A stretch of DNA of 64,000 nucleotides from Aplidium turbinatum (GCA_918807975.1 OU964924.1:16785695-16849694); one strand, 5' to 3'. Counted from the stretch's first letter, positions 10,085 through 21,957 are shown. Notes: generated from the sequence alone by a model not told the origin. Made by a program: numbers and translations.

Positions 10085-11102
10085 TCAGTTTGTATTGTTG
10101 TCCAGAAGAACCATGGATACTCGGCACAGCAATTGAACAAATAATGTCATGAAATGGAATCCAGCATGTTTGTTGATGTCTGATAGTCTGGGCCAGTTTA
10201 AACATTTGTTGCTTTTGTTTAGTATCATAAACTGAACATTGAAGTCTTGCGTTTCATAGCTTTTTTCACAAATAATGCCAATGTACCAATCAGAATCATA
10301 TCTGCAAGCCACATATTGGCCTACATTTGCATCATTTTCTGGGGGTTGTGATTGACCTCGTACCACATCCACAAGGGTATGTGAAATATCATTTGACAGT
10401 CGACGCATTTTCTAAGACTCACATGATTGTGGAATAAAAGTATGATGTGATCTCGTGCCTGTTATTGTTTTACACAATGCATATCGCTTTTCCAATTCAA
10501 ATTTTGTGTTGAGGTCTTGAATTTCAGTTGAAGAAACCCAAATATGTTTAAACCCAGAAATGTGATCTTGCTCCCATTGAAAAAGATCTTGTGGTGTGAG
10601 AATTTGGTTGGTGGTTGCTGCGTGAAGACTTGCACGACTGCACTGCACATGCAGCTAATTTTTTGGTGGTTTTATCAACTCCATCACATAGACTTTTGCC
10701 ATGAGATGTAGCAAATAAATGCCACTCAGCTTCAATTCCAAAATCTGTTGAATGATGGCAAAGATTGATAAAAAATTTTACGGTTTTTGTATTGTGAAGC
10801 AGCACCATCGCTGAAATAGATCATTTGTTCACATTACCAAGTGATTTGATAATTGCAATTATTTGGTTAATGAATGTATGCATTGTGCTTGTTGAATGTT
10901 CCAAGTGATCTGATATTGCAACCAAATTTTTTAATGTTAAAGCTCCATCTTTTTTGTAGTCTATTACAAAAGGGTGAAGGGTTGCCAGGAGTGTTGTCCC
11001 AATGGAACCCTTGCACGGCATCTTGGACAATAAATGAGTAGAGTAGTTCTCAGCAAAATCAAGTAGTACTACGACTTCATCATCAGCTAAATTTTGTTTC
11101 AA
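10085..11102 (-). pseudogene. Nested DDE-like transposase, broken
   Basis: Minus-strand frames show, in order, VVVLLDFAENYST, ATLHPFVIDYKKDG, FSDGAASQYKN, FGIEAEWHLFATSHGKSLCDG, ILTPQDLFQWEQDHI, GTRSHHTFIP and the C-terminal domain VACRYDSDWYIGIIC. This is an uncharacterised protein family I know from invertebrate transposon-like genes. The aspartates of DFAEN and FSDG and the glutamate of EAEWH are candidate D-D-E residues; this is my inference. Several frame changes break it. The N-terminal region of the family is absent from this element. Confidence 0.65.
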
Positions 11103-11529
11103 GTAACTTGATTGTGATTTGCTAATGAAGTGATGGGTCTTCTAAGCTGTATTTGGTACATTACGACTCAGCTCTTCGGAGCTGAGTATCTGCTTTGTTT
11201 CTACTTTTTATGTTTGATTGTAATATTGACCATCTTGAGTTGAGCCTGATGCAAATAAATAAGTAAATAAAAGCAAGAAAGGTGTCACACAATGATTCAA
11301 TAAAGTCATCCAGGCTTTTTAGCTGCTCAGTTAATTGTCGTTCTATCAGTATGAGCCCATTGCTTGTCCCTTATAGTATCATCAAGATCATACTGGTTGC
11401 TGAATGTATCAATTAAGTAGCTCTTCAAACATTCTCTGCCAGAGCAATCATTGCACAAACTCATCATGCATTCTTTGTTAGAATTATGGAACACACCAAT
11501 TTTCCAAATAGTCTGTGTATGTCAGCTTA

Positions 11530-12545
11530 TCAGGTTCTTCGGCTTGCATTAACATGGCATTCTGATGTTATATACTTCTTCTTCTTCATGCAATTAAAGA
11601 AAATTTAATACCAAAAGATTGAACAAAACGATATCGGACAGTGTAACCAAAACACATAAAGATAATAATGTCTTAAACTTTATGCATAAAACGTCTTGCA
11701 AAACTTATTTATAGGTCTATATTGTCGTTTGTCAAGCACATAATATTGCTACTGCCATCAAGAACATTTTATATAGCCAATAGCAAGATAAAATAATGAT
11801 CACCCCTACTCCCCTTAAAGTTTTTATTTCTAATTTTTAGCGTTTTTGTCCAAACTTTGACGAATATTTTCTATAAGAAAACATTGAGAACCATGGATCA
11901 ATTTTGCATGGTAGACTTGTCATATCTTAGTGAATATGTAAAAAAAAATTCAGTGCAAATTTTCACTGGGGTCATGGGTAACCGGGGTATTAAAAGGACC
12001 CCACTTTTTGCTTTTTTTCATTTCGACCCATGTTTCACATTAAATACCTCCCAACCCCTTTAACATTTTGTACTGAAATTTTCTCAGTTCATAGAGAATC
12101 CTGTAAACAACATTTCTACTCAATTTCAGCCAAAACCAATCAAAAATAGGGTCTTGGCAAGGTTTTCAAATTTTGGAAAATTTTAGCCGAGAGCTGGAAA
12201 CGACCAACTTTGGATGTCTATAACCTTTGACCTTTTAGAGTGACAATGTGAACAATGTTGTTTTTTCAATATTTGGCAGAAGTACTATCACATGTAAAAA
12301 ATTTGGGTTCTTACCTAATTTAATTTAGCAGTAATAAGGCCTCAAACATGGCCAAAAATAAAAAAAAATGTGCCCCCTCGGCAGACCCCCCCAAACTAAA
12401 TGCTTCATAACTCTCGTGTTTCTCAATAAATTTCACTCAAATTTTGCAGTTGTTCATCATATAGGATAGCGAAAAGGTATGTAAAATTTAAGAAAAATCG
12501 AAGAGGTTGATTTTCTTGACTGTGTGAATTGACACGGAATGGCTC
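11530..12545 (-). repeat. Right ~1 kb terminal inverted repeat
   Basis: Inverted partner of 8757-9765. The match ends sharply near 11530, where both arms share the sequence GCATTAAC / GTTAATGC and then diverge into the unique centre. Confidence 0.85.
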
Positions 12546-12599
12546 CCAATCACTTTTTTGATAGCAAGCACTTTCTTCTACTTCAGACGTTCATGTCTT

Positions 12600-13402
12600 C
12601 ATTAGATTCTCCATAGTTAAAAAGATATAATAACAACAGTGTGCTGCTTATCATCGGATGTGTAAGCCACAGCGATGATGTTGCTGTCTATGACTGAAAC
12701 GTTATGTGGCATATTATCAAAAGTTTTGATGTCTTGAGATCGCAGCTGGCAAAACTTGGATAAACCAACTTTCTCAAAATGCATTTCATTTTCTGTCAAA
12801 AACAATTGATATGCTTCCTTCAGAGACATGGTCATTGGTCATATACCGTATTTGTTGTGTTTGCTTTTCCATCGTATTTCCATCATCTCCTTTCTTTCTA
12901 ATAATGATCCTATCTTTTCTTCCAGGAGCCTGCCATGATCTATCATTTTTGTCATAAAACTCTTGAACTTTCATGATGGTGTCCAGCGACAAGCCTTTGC
13001 GTTTTTTCCTAGTGTCGACAGGAAGATTTAATCCTTCTGCTTGAGCAGCTTTTAAAATTAAGAATCTTTTGTTTCCTTGGTGAATGTGGCAAACACCTGG
13101 ACATTTTGCGCCAAGCCTTTCCAGTTGCTTGATTTGGCCCATATAGAGACAGATTTCGCGATGTACTAGATTCAGCAGAAGCGATTTTTTTTTTTTTTTC
13201 TTTTTGATATTTCAGATGCGATTTCTTTCCTTAATTCTGTGTTCTTCAATTTCTTGCTGTGTCATTCGTTCTTTCATGGTTTTTCTTTCTTTCTCTTTTC
13301 TGAGACGATCCTTGTTTAAATGGTTCAAGTATAGCTGTAGATTTTCCTTCAATTTCTTATTTCTCTTTTCTTGCCACTGCTTAACCTATCAGTTTTAGCC
13401 AT
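12600..13402 (-). pseudogene. Outer DDE-family transposase, N-terminal part
   Basis: An ATG at 13402 opens a lysine/arginine-rich, coiled-coil-like N-terminus (KDRLRKEKERKTMKERMTQ), followed by EFYDKNDRSWQAPGRKDRII and FEKVGLSKFCQLRSQDIK. In the family this is the region before the catalytic core (pattern 'FYxxDxxSRxxPGKKD ... GFSKFCxLRP'). At least one frame change lies near the start and one stop further in. The frame ends about 50 bp before the nested element; the catalytic core is gone, so this copy could not act alone. Confidence 0.65.
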
Positions 13403-13975
13403 TGCTAATCACCAAAGATGAAAAAATATCTATTCAGCTACTGTAGTGAACACAAATTCCTGTGACTTACTGGCATCAAGTGCTGGAAAGAGTACAAAAC
13501 CAGTAACATAATTTATAATTATGTTCTACACTGAAAGTTAAAAGCCATGTTTCTATCTAACTTACAAAGGTATCATTTGCTTGAAACTTTAATTTTTTGC
13601 TATCACATCCTTCAACTCCTATCATACTATGTAGATATTCACTTCTCTTCTTCCTCAAAGATAATCCTACCCTTGTGCTTCTGTTCCCTTATTGTTGTGC
13701 TCATCCTATCCTTTTTCTTCTGAAGACTTCACAGCCCTCTTGTGCACCATTGTTGTAACAAAAGTTCAGTAATCAGTAGGTTACACTTATGAGCTCATAA
13801 GATGTAGAAAGTGTAATTGAAAACTATGGGGTTATAATAACTAAGATTTATGGTACCTGGGATAATAACTTTTTAAATCAGTGACAATATAAACAATTAA
13901 ACATGAGCATGATCCCTGCATTATTAAGCACCACAAAATGACTAAGTTAAAGTTAGTTAAACAGTATTAGTATCT

Positions 13976-14190
13976 GTAATGGACGTATGTGACGGACGTA
14001 CGTGATGGACGTTCCATTATGGTGTACATCCGTCACGCATTTTTACTTAGTTAAACAAAAAAATTTTGAAAACCATTTGGGATGTAGGTTGGTATGTAGG
14101 AACTAAAAGAAAAAATGAAGTTTCAAAATTTTAATTCATCTAATAATTTAATAAAATAAAATAAAGGAAAAAATTTGTGACGGACGTACA
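13976..14190. repeat. GTGACGGACGTAC subterminal motif array, right
   Basis: The motif occurs at 13990 and 14177 on the plus strand, with partial copies beside the first (GGACGTATG, GTGATGGACGTTCC) and an inverted copy GTACATCCGTCACGC near 14024. It mirrors the left array, but 360-570 bp from the right end. Confidence 0.7.
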
Positions 14191-14550
14191 GGACCCCCAG
14201 GTCGAAGTCCCACATGCTATAAGTCCAATGTGACACCTTGTTCAAAAAAAAAAATTTTAGAGATTAATCTTACACTCATTTCTGATTGTACAACAGCAGT
14301 ATTGACGAAGTTACTTGAAATATCAATCAGAAACTTCAGAATTCAGTATATGAGTATTTTTCATGATTTTTTTGGCATTTGAAATGATGTTCGCTTACTG
14401 AAGCATAACTTCCACCCATTTTGTGTGGGGGCCGAATATATTTTTTTTCTGAAAACTAGAAAGAATAAGCTTTCCAGGGATACCATTTTTATTGTTATCA
14501 GATAAAAAATATGTTTTGATGGGTTGGTTGTCCTTATCATGGAACTGCCC

Positions 14551-15000
14551 AAAAGCTTTTTTATAGTTGATGAAGCACAAGTGCAGATCTTTCTGCATTT
14601 CCATTGATCTTTGGGAGAGATCAGAATGAAGACCGCATTCCTTGTCAGGCATCAACCCATATTGACATTCGTTTATTTTTGGGTGTAATTTGTTTCTACT
14701 TCTGTTCATGATGACTCTCAGCAGTAGTTTAATAATATGGGACATTAGGCTAATTGTGCAATATTTTTCACATTTTTTTTTACCTGTTTTTTCGGGATTG
14801 TAATGAAAATAGATTTTGTAAAATCAGTTGAAATTTCACTGGTGTCGTATATTTTGTTGAATAGTGCATGAAGGACGTCGAAGCTAATGATATCCAGTGC
14901 TTTCATCATTTCAGTGCTAACTTTGTCTGGGCCTAATGCTTTGGTTGTTTTTGTTATACTTAAAGCACATGTTATTATAACCAAATCTGCTATAAACAAA
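14551..15000 (-). mobile_element. RTE-like LINE, reverse transcriptase first half
   Basis: Frames read TKALGPDKVSTEMMKAL, FNKIYDTSEISTDFTKSIFI, then NECQYGLMPDKE and LCFINYKKAF, the fingers-to-palm part of an RTE-like reverse transcriptase (normal forms 'GPDxVxxEM', 'QxGFxxGKG', 'FIDYxKAFDxV'). It stops exactly where the 6.6 kb transposon begins and continues at 7933. The endonuclease end is missing to the right, where no LINE sequence is seen past about 15000. Confidence 0.75.
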
Positions 15001-15335
15001 CATAGCTCGACACAGTTAGCTTAAAACGACCAAAATCCACCACATTTATCGTTTACGGAAACATGACTGAGTTTTGAGAGTAACTAACTAGGAGTGAGAA
15101 ACTCAGTAATGAGATCATTTTGAGGTCAGTTATATGAATAAGGAATTAAGAAATACAATAGTTTTGTTATTTATATACTCGTATACACAAGAACAACAAT
15201 ACTTTTCCATCATTCTAGAAGGGGGGGGGGGGGGGGGGAAATGGGTTATGAACCATAGTTACTGATATCTCAGGGTGGTGCCAACAAACAAAAGGTTAAA
15301 CCACTGCTTAAAAAATTGTTGTGGTTAATGGAATA
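15001..15335. other. No feature recognised; contains an 18-bp G run
   Basis: AT-rich sequence with no open frame. A run of 18 consecutive G lies at 15221-15238, unusual for this base composition; it may be a simple repeat of uncertain length. Confidence 0.5.
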
Positions 15336-15340
15336 CACAA

Positions 15341-15705
15341 CAGGCCTCTAAGCTATCGGTGGCCATTGTCACCAAACATTCGTTAAATGGCCACCAAAAC
15401 TACCAAGTCAGTAAGTCAGCCATGTTTGGTTGCCGACTTCTACAAACAAACATTTCTCCACTTCGTTGGTATTTAAAAAAAAGTTAGTCCACTCAAGTTC
15501 AAATTTAAAACTTTTTTGTCCAGTAGCATTTGGACATAAAACTTTTTTCCCTTCACTCGCATTTGCAACGTTTTTTCACAAATAAGGTGAAGTCTCACAT
15601 ACTGAAGCAAAATATTGCTGATAAAAGTTTCACATAAAGCCACTAGAAAAAAGGTTTGGTGAGCCATGCTTAGTTGCCGAAAAAATAAAGGAGCTTACAG
15701 GCCTG
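15341..15705. mobile_element. 365-bp MITE, CACAA flanks
   Basis: The ends CAGGCCTCTAAGCT and AGCTTACAGGCCTG are inverted repeats, flanked by CACAA on both sides (15336-15340, 15706-15710). No coding sequence. The termini look hAT-like, but a 5-bp repeat is short of the usual eight. It lies 217 bp from a SEC22 exon. Confidence 0.65.
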
Positions 15706-15921
15706 CACAAGATATATCAATTAATACACGATGGCGGAGAGCTTGGTAAATTTGATGGAACTTAAGTGCAATTTTTCATCCAATAAAAATAAAGGTACAA
15801 TACAACATTAAAAATTCTTTAATTCAGGAGACAGTGCTAAAAATAAATATTCTTGTACTTTTACACAATGTATTATTTTAATACAATTCTCAAGCACATT
15901 AAAAACTTGCAAATGTTTCAC

Positions 15922-16068
15922 CTGTTAAGGCAACACCCCTTTGCAGAACATCATCAATGTTAGAGACCATTATCCGCTGCACATCTTGCAATTCAGAAGA
16001 AACTAAACTCAAATTCCTTCTGGTTCTCGTATCTGTGTAAGTTTTCTTTGTTTTTTGCATGTAGGTGT
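15922..16068 (-). CDS. SEC22B: SEC22 R-SNARE, SNARE-motif exon
   Basis: The exon encodes [19 protein letters not shown], then [20 protein letters not shown] and RGVALT. It matches the end of the longin domain and the first half of the SNARE motif of SEC22B. The arginine of VLQRG is the R-SNARE zero-layer residue. The acceptor TTTTTGTTTAG ends at 16069 and the donor GTGAAA starts at 15921. Length 147 bp, open throughout. The first codon (GAC, Asp) is completed from the G that ends the previous exon, and the last base starts a codon finished in the last exon, so phases agree on both sides. Flanking introns are 8.2 and 13.1 kb. Confidence 0.95.
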
Positions 16069-16588
16069 CTAAACAAAAATACATCAAAGGATGTGTAGAA
16101 AAGAATATGTTGTTGCAGTCCTAGTGTTCCACACCACTTGCTTCCAGACAGCATACACAATTGCCTTTAAATAGCAACCACATGCTTTGGGATGTAGAGC
16201 TCGGCCACACACGAGCAACTTCACTCCAGACAGAGGAGACGTGGCAAGCACACTTCATTCGTGACCTCAAAATTAGTTTTAATAAAAAAGATAAAAACTC
16301 AGCAGCTGAAAACTCAACAGCATTGATTGGCTTTTACGCATTCACCGGAAGTGATATCTAGAAACGGCAACAAATTAATGACGCATGAACTGCGACAAGA
16401 AGATTTTCGGTGCCTTCACAGCTTTGGGTTGTTCAGATTTAACAGAATAAAATGTGTGTGCACTGTGCAGTCAGAACGCTTCGTCTGTTTGTTGTATAAA
16501 TCAAAGATTAAAAAAAAGAGTACAAGAAGTCCGCTGGTTCTTGTTTTCTAATCGTGGTGCAGAAGAAGAAAACCTTCATCTCCTATAA

Positions 16589-16898
16589 CAGGGCTACTCA
16601 ACTGGCGGACCGCGGTCCGAATGCGGACCTTCTGGGTAGTGGGTATTGATAGTGGAAGAATAACCTCATTGCCACGTTTCAGGGCTTCTTCAAACCGATT
16701 TTTGCTGGAAGGAAGCAATTTTTACTGTGATTATCCTAGTTGCTAGGGGGCTTCAACTCCCGGACTCCCCAATTCAAGATACATTTTACCTAAAAATGTG
16801 GTTTGGTACAGATAGTTTAGCTTTTGTGGTTGCGCATGAAATAACTAATTCACCGGACAGCTAAAACTCAAACTGAACCTTTGTTTTGAGTAACCCTC
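16589..16898. mobile_element. 310-bp non-autonomous hAT
   Basis: The left end CAGGGCTACTCAACTGGCGG and the right end (complement GAGGGTTACTCAAAAC) are imperfect inverted repeats of hAT type. Flanks TCCTATAA and CCCTATAA match at seven of eight bases. The left subterminal part (GGACCGCGGTCCGAATGCGG) is the usual self-complementary hAT type. Confidence 0.6.
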
Positions 16899-17159
16899 CC
16901 CTATAAGATTGTTATTGCACATTCGGCAATCATTGTATAATGTATATCATGACATGTTATTGCTTAAAGTTGCATTGTAATTTATGTTGTTGGTGATTGC
17001 TTTGCTGCTACGTTGTCTTAAGTTCCTTTTCAAAACAGTAGCTCCTACATTATCATACTCTTGTCCAAAAAGTGCAACTTTTACGATACAGATTCCTAAA
17101 CTTTGCGATGAACATCCTTTCACGGCTAAACCAATGCGGCATTCACTTTTTTCAATATT

Positions 17160-17790
17160 TAGTTTGTATTTCGCCGTTTGAGCCAACTAACAATATTGCT
17201 TTGTTAAAATGACTGTTGAATACTTGTTACGAAAGTTACACATGTAGAAAACAGCCTAGCTTCCGACCAGATGTTCAGAAATACAGATGATAAAAACCGC
17301 TATTTTTATGGAAAGGAGTTCTCTTCCAGAAGAACATTTTGAACACTGGCATAGACGTTGACAACTAAAAATAGCCTACTTCGGTTATTTTATCAACAAA
17401 AGAAACCCGTTGTGTCAAATAGCACAAAACGTGTGTGGCGAAATGTTTGATGCCAGGCGTTAGAACTTCAATCAAAGCATTCTCCCACAGTGTTCAAAAT
17501 GGCGGCGCGGACACCTTGGGAGTTTCTCGCGTGAAGCGTTGCTTTTAGGCCTTGCCTTGAAGTACTTGGCGCAAGAAAATTTACTCGTCGGCACTCTTAT
17601 GATTGTATCACGTGATGCTTCCCCTCCAATTGTTCCTCGACCTGACGACGTTTAGTCCTCTCTCAGTTTTTTCCCTTTTTTTTCCGTAAGGCACAGCGTT
17701 TGTCGAATAGTGACGGCACGTGTCAAGCGACGTGGTAGCCGAAAAAGTGAAAAATTGCAGCCTGGGAGTGCCATCCGATTGCTACAAAGC
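17160..17790 (+). repeat. Dispersed inverted-structure repeat, copy 1
   Basis: 17160-17345 matches 38866-39055 directly, while 17345-17790 matches the complement of 38440-38866, including the AAGAGTGCCGAC..CACGTGAT and GTCGTCAGGTCGAGGAACAAT-type blocks. The two copies thus share the same parts in different arrangement, which points to a foldback-type element. No coding sequence in this copy. Confidence 0.65.
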
Positions 17791-20384
17791 CTTGAAAGTA
17801 TTCTCAAGCCAATAGAAGTTTTATTATTTCAGAGGTGCAGCAACTTTATAAGGAAGGTATGATTGAGCCGAGTCGTTCGCCATGGCGAGCACACCCTCTT
17901 GTGGTCACCCACGAAAATCACAAAAAGCGTATGGTCATCGATTTTAGCCAATCCAAAAACAAATTCACTTGTTTAGACACGTATCCTTTATCTCTTATGT
18001 CAGACGTAGTGAACAATGTCGCTAGGAACAGCAGTTATACAAAGTTAGATTTACAAAATGCGTAGCCTACCACCAGGTAGAAGTTCCTAGCTGCAAGATT
18101 GAAATTACACTGCTTTCGAAGCCAATGGAAGCTTGTGGCAATGGAAGAGAAGGCCGTTTGGCCTAACGAGTGCTGTACCTGGTATTTAACGGATAATGGA
18201 CAACATTATCAAAGACTACGAGTGCAAAGGTACGTACGCTTATCGTGACAATATTACCATTTGCGGAAAAACCCAAGAAGAGCACGATCAAAATTTCTTG
18301 CAGTAGCTGGAGAATGCAATCTAACTTTCAATGAAGCAAAAGTAGTTATTCGGCAGATACAATCGACTTGCTTGGATATAGAATCTCTAAAGGTAGGTGC
18401 CTTAAGTCCTAACCCCGAAAGAGTGGAATTTCTTCTCAAAATCCCGCCTCCAGAAAGTAGCAAACAACAGCAGAGGGTTGTCGGCTTATTTGCGTATTAT
18501 GCACAATGGAGTACGCGTTATTGTGATAAGATTCAGCCTCTAATTCGAAAAACTACCTTTGCTCTGAATGATACAGCCCTAAACTCTTTCATGACATTGA
18601 AAGCTGAATTAGCCCAAGTTACGTTGGGGTGATAGATGAAGAAATATTATTTACAGTAGAAACTGACACATCTGACATTGCCATTTCAGCCAATTTAAAT
18701 CAGAACGGGCGACCACTTGCTTTTTTTTCCAGGACACTCAACAAAAAGTGAAAAAGTTCACTCAAGCTTGGAGAAAGAAGCGACGGCAATTATCCAAGCC
18801 ATTCGAAAATGGAGTCATTTTCTAGCGGGACCCCGATTCCAACTTGTCACAGATCAAAAATCGGTGGCATTCATGTACAACAGCAACAACCATGGCAAGG
18901 TAAAAAACGTAAAAATTTTGAGATGGCGACTGGAACTATCACAGTATGATTATGAAATCGTTTATTGAGCAGGGAAGTATAATACTGCTCCCGACACTTT
19001 ATCTAGATTCTAGAGGGTATTGTGCAACTATGATGGACAATTCCTTGTATGAAATTCATGTGGCCTTATGCCACCATGGAGTAACTCGCATGCATCATTA
19101 TATCTTAAAACAAAGAATTTGCCTTATTCTATAAATGACATCCTCTTGTAAAAGTTGCGCTGAGTTGAAACCTAAGTTCTACAAGCCAATTGAAATTCCA
19201 TTGATAAAAGCTATGCAACCTATAGAGCGCTTAAGCATCGATTTCAAAGGACCTTTACCTTCTGTTACGAATAACAAATATTATACATTCTGACTGTAGT
19301 AGATGAGCACTCTCGATTTCCTTTCGCCTTTCCTTGTAGTAAAGTAGACACTGAAACTGCAATCTCGTGCATGTCTAGTCTTTTTGCGATGTTTGGTAAA
19401 TGTGGCTATGTGCATTCGGATAGAGGTGCATGGTTTATATCCTAAGGACACTGTGTCTTACATTACATGTACAGTTTGCGTATTCCTACCAGCAGAACTT
19501 CTTATAGTATAAGAAGTTATAGTATAAGAACTTATAGTATAAGTTCTACAATCCATGGGTTAATGGTCAGGGCAAAAGATATAACAACGTAATTTGGACT
19601 TCTGTAAACTTGCTTTGAAAACTGGAGATCTCCCTATTTCTAAATGGGAGTGTGTTCTACCTGATGTTTTACATTCCATGCGTTCTTTATTATGTACTGT
19701 AACAAACGTGACACCACACGAGCGATTTTTCAATTTTCAGAGTCGTTTAAGTCTAGGTAGGCCTATTTCCACACCTACTTGGGTTGAATGTCCTCAAAAG
19801 GTTTTATTGAGACGACACGTTTGTGCTAGCAAATATGAACTGCTTGTCGAAGAAGTGAAAATGACTCATGCAACTCCGAACTACGTGCACATTCGTTTTG
19901 CAAACGGACGCGAAACCAGTGTCAATTCGTGACATCGTCCAACTGCTCGTGGTGGCCTGGACGAATCGACTCTTATGTTGCCTGATCCGTGAGCCCTTCA
20001 AACTCACACAATCTGCCTGGACATGAAGAGATAAACAAACCACCTGTGGAATTTCCCGAACAAGTTACATCAAAAAAGAGTCTGTCAATGAGGATGCACC
20101 TGCCCCGTCATCGGAAATTCATATACCGACTGATTCCAGCGAGCACCCCATGCCCTGGCGCTCATTACGTTCAAGGCGACCACCTAATAGATTTGTGAAT
20201 TAATTTTACGTCTTTAATGCATTAATGTCATTGATTTTATGTTGATCCCTATTCATAATCTTTGGAAGGGAGAATGAAATGTTATTGCTTTACGTTGCAT
20301 TGTAATTTACGTTGTTGCTGATTGCTTTGTTGTCTTAACCCTTTCGCTGCTATAGGTATGTCTAGTTCCTCTGCTAAGCCCTTT

Positions 20385-20920
20385 TTTAGGAAAAAATATG
20401 CATTTTCAAATGAATGTGCAAAAAGTACTACAAGAGCTTTTTTGAAAATTTCTTTTGTGTATTCGATTTTAAAAAAGGTTGGACTAATAAAAACAGGCAA
20501 AATTTTAGAGTTTTGCGCAGTTAGATTGTCACGTGACGTCATGGCAGCCATTTTTGATTTTTTCATTTTTGTGAAATAGTGAAGAAAACGTTTTTTTTTT
20601 TGTAATGAAATGTAGTTAAAAAGTCTTTTTTCTTACTAAATATGGATAAAGATACACAAAACGAAAAAAATCAATTACTGAATAACATTTAAAAAATGAA
20701 ACTGGTAAAAAAAGTAATAAATTAAAAAAAAAAAAATTTAGAAAAAATATGCATTTCATAATGAATGTGAAAAAAATAAGCTCTTATTAGAGCTTTTTGA
20801 ATTTTTTTTTTGTGATTTAGATTTAAAAAAAGGTTGAACTAATAAAAAAAAGGAAAATTTTAAAATTTTACACAGATAGATTGTCACGTGACTTCGTGGC
20901 AGCCATTTTAGGTGCTTCAA
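20385..20920 (+). repeat. Diverged tandem duplication, period ~355 bp
   Basis: The block AGAAAAAATATGCATTTC ... GATTGTCACGTGAC ... GGCAGCCATTTT at 20388-20560 recurs at 20742-20920 with about 80-85% identity by eye. It lies in the non-coding left part of the piggyBac-like element. Confidence 0.7.
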
Positions 20921-21259
20921 TTTTTAGAAAATCTGTAAAAAAAAGTTTTTTTCTAGTAAAATGTTGTTGGAATGTCTTGTTGTTTACTGAAAATGGATAA
21001 AAATACAAAAAACGGACAAAAAGAACCATAGAATACCATGTAAAAAATGAAAGATAGCCTACATTGAAAAATAGTTATAGTTTGTAGGCTACATAGTGAT
21101 TGTAGTCTTCTATCACATAGGCTAATGCTTTTCAATAAATGTTTTTGCTTTCTTTCACAGTACAAACTTCAGGCTGTTGAGTTTGGTGAGAGCAAAATTT
21201 AGACATTTACTCGTAGGCTATACGTCTGATGAATCTCTATTTTTTTCATCAGGTGCAGC

Positions 21260-21522
21260 CAGGCCCGGATTTAGGGAAGGGCAGAGGGTGTAGGTGCCCC
21301 GGGCCTCCCTTTTGAAGGGACCCCCGACGTAAAAAAATGTAATTTTGTGTTATTATTTTTTTTCGGCCTTTGAAGTTTCTGCAAAATGCTGTGCAGTGCT
21401 GGATTACTGCTACTGTACACGTAGAGGTGGTTTTTCGCGCCGACGGAGCTAAAAAAATTTTTGCACGAGGCCCCCCCGATCTAAAAGTGCCCCCGCCTCC
21501 CCATCAGCTAAAGCCGGCCCTG
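21260..21522. mobile_element. 263-bp non-autonomous hAT, exact 8-bp duplication
   Basis: The ends CAGGCCCGGATTTAGGG and CTAAAGCCGGCCCTG are flanked by GGTGCAGC on both sides (21252-21259, 21523-21530). Centre without coding sequence. Inserted into the piggyBac-like element. Confidence 0.85.
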
Positions 21523-21639
21523 GGTGCAGCTACAGAATAATCCAATTTTATGTGGTAAACCCTAAAACAATCTTTATCTGCATGCAGGCCTGGCTGGCTT
21601 GGACAGTCAGGGCAAACTTGAGCGGACCATAAATGGAAT

Positions 21640-21957
21640 TCTGAATGGAAGTCAAGCGCCACCAGACTCTATTCGTTCAGCCCCGACGCCGACACACGCT
21701 CCATCGGCCTAAGGCTACCAAGACAGGCATGGGTGCGCCTCAACCGTCTTCGTACGGGCGTCGGGCTTTTCCGCTCAACCATGCACCAACGGGGAATGAC
21801 CTCTTCCTCCTCCTGTGACTGTGGTGCCGAGGAACAAACCGCAGACCACATCATCAATGACTGTTCCGTCTTCAAGCCATCTAATGGAGTGGAAGGTCTG
21901 CGTGTCATGGATGATGAAACCAAAGACTGGCTGCTCTCTAGTAGCCTTCCAGTGTAG
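21640..21957 (+). mobile_element. 5'-truncated Jockey/I-like LINE tail
   Basis: The frame carries LPRQAWVRLNRLRTGVG and CDCGAEEQTADHIINDC, then a conserved end DWLLSSSLPV and a stop. This is the same post-reverse-transcriptase zinc-knuckle domain as at 45679-46077. The open frame suggests a modest age. It interrupts the piggyBac transposase, whose N-terminal part lies immediately to the right on the other strand. Confidence 0.75.

Larger units (their letters stand above)
8757..12545 (-). mobile_element. 3.8 kb long-TIR transposon nested in its relative, CCAA duplication
   Basis: The element starts GAGCCATTCCGTGTC and ends with its complement, flanked by CCAA (8753-8756, 12546-12549). The terminal inverted repeats are about 1 kb each (8757-9765 and 11530-12545) and differ by only a few per cent by eye. 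The 1.76 kb centre encodes, on the minus strand, a broken copy of the same DDE-like protein as the host element. The target is the host element's own transposase gene. The long TIRs, 4-bp duplication and close relation to the host element make one lineage likely, although the TIR sequences of the two differ. Confidence 0.8.
7934..14550 (-). mobile_element. 6.6 kb DNA transposon, unassigned DDE-like superfamily, 4-bp duplication
   Basis: The ends GGGCAGTTCCAT (7934) and its complement (ending 14550) are flanked by AAAA on both sides (7930-7933, 14551-14554), and the insertion splits a LINE reverse transcriptase codon-exactly. Both end regions carry copies of GTGACGGACGTAC. A transposase-like gene runs on the minus strand: N-terminal part 13402-12600 and a short C-terminal part 8756-8570. 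The middle is missing and a related element (8757-12545) is inserted in the C-terminal part. The superfamily is not one I can name. The TIR and duplication length are read directly; mobility by a DDE enzyme is inferred from the encoded protein family. Confidence 0.8.

Noticed and set aside
8757-12545. Polinton-like element because of very long terminal inverted repeats
   Set aside because: Only 3.8 kb, 4-bp instead of 6-bp duplication, and no polymerase, integrase or capsid-type frame.
15221-15238. Poly-G run as telomeric or assembly-gap signal
   Set aside because: A single homopolymer of 18 G without TTAGGG units or flanking gaps; best seen as a simple repeat.
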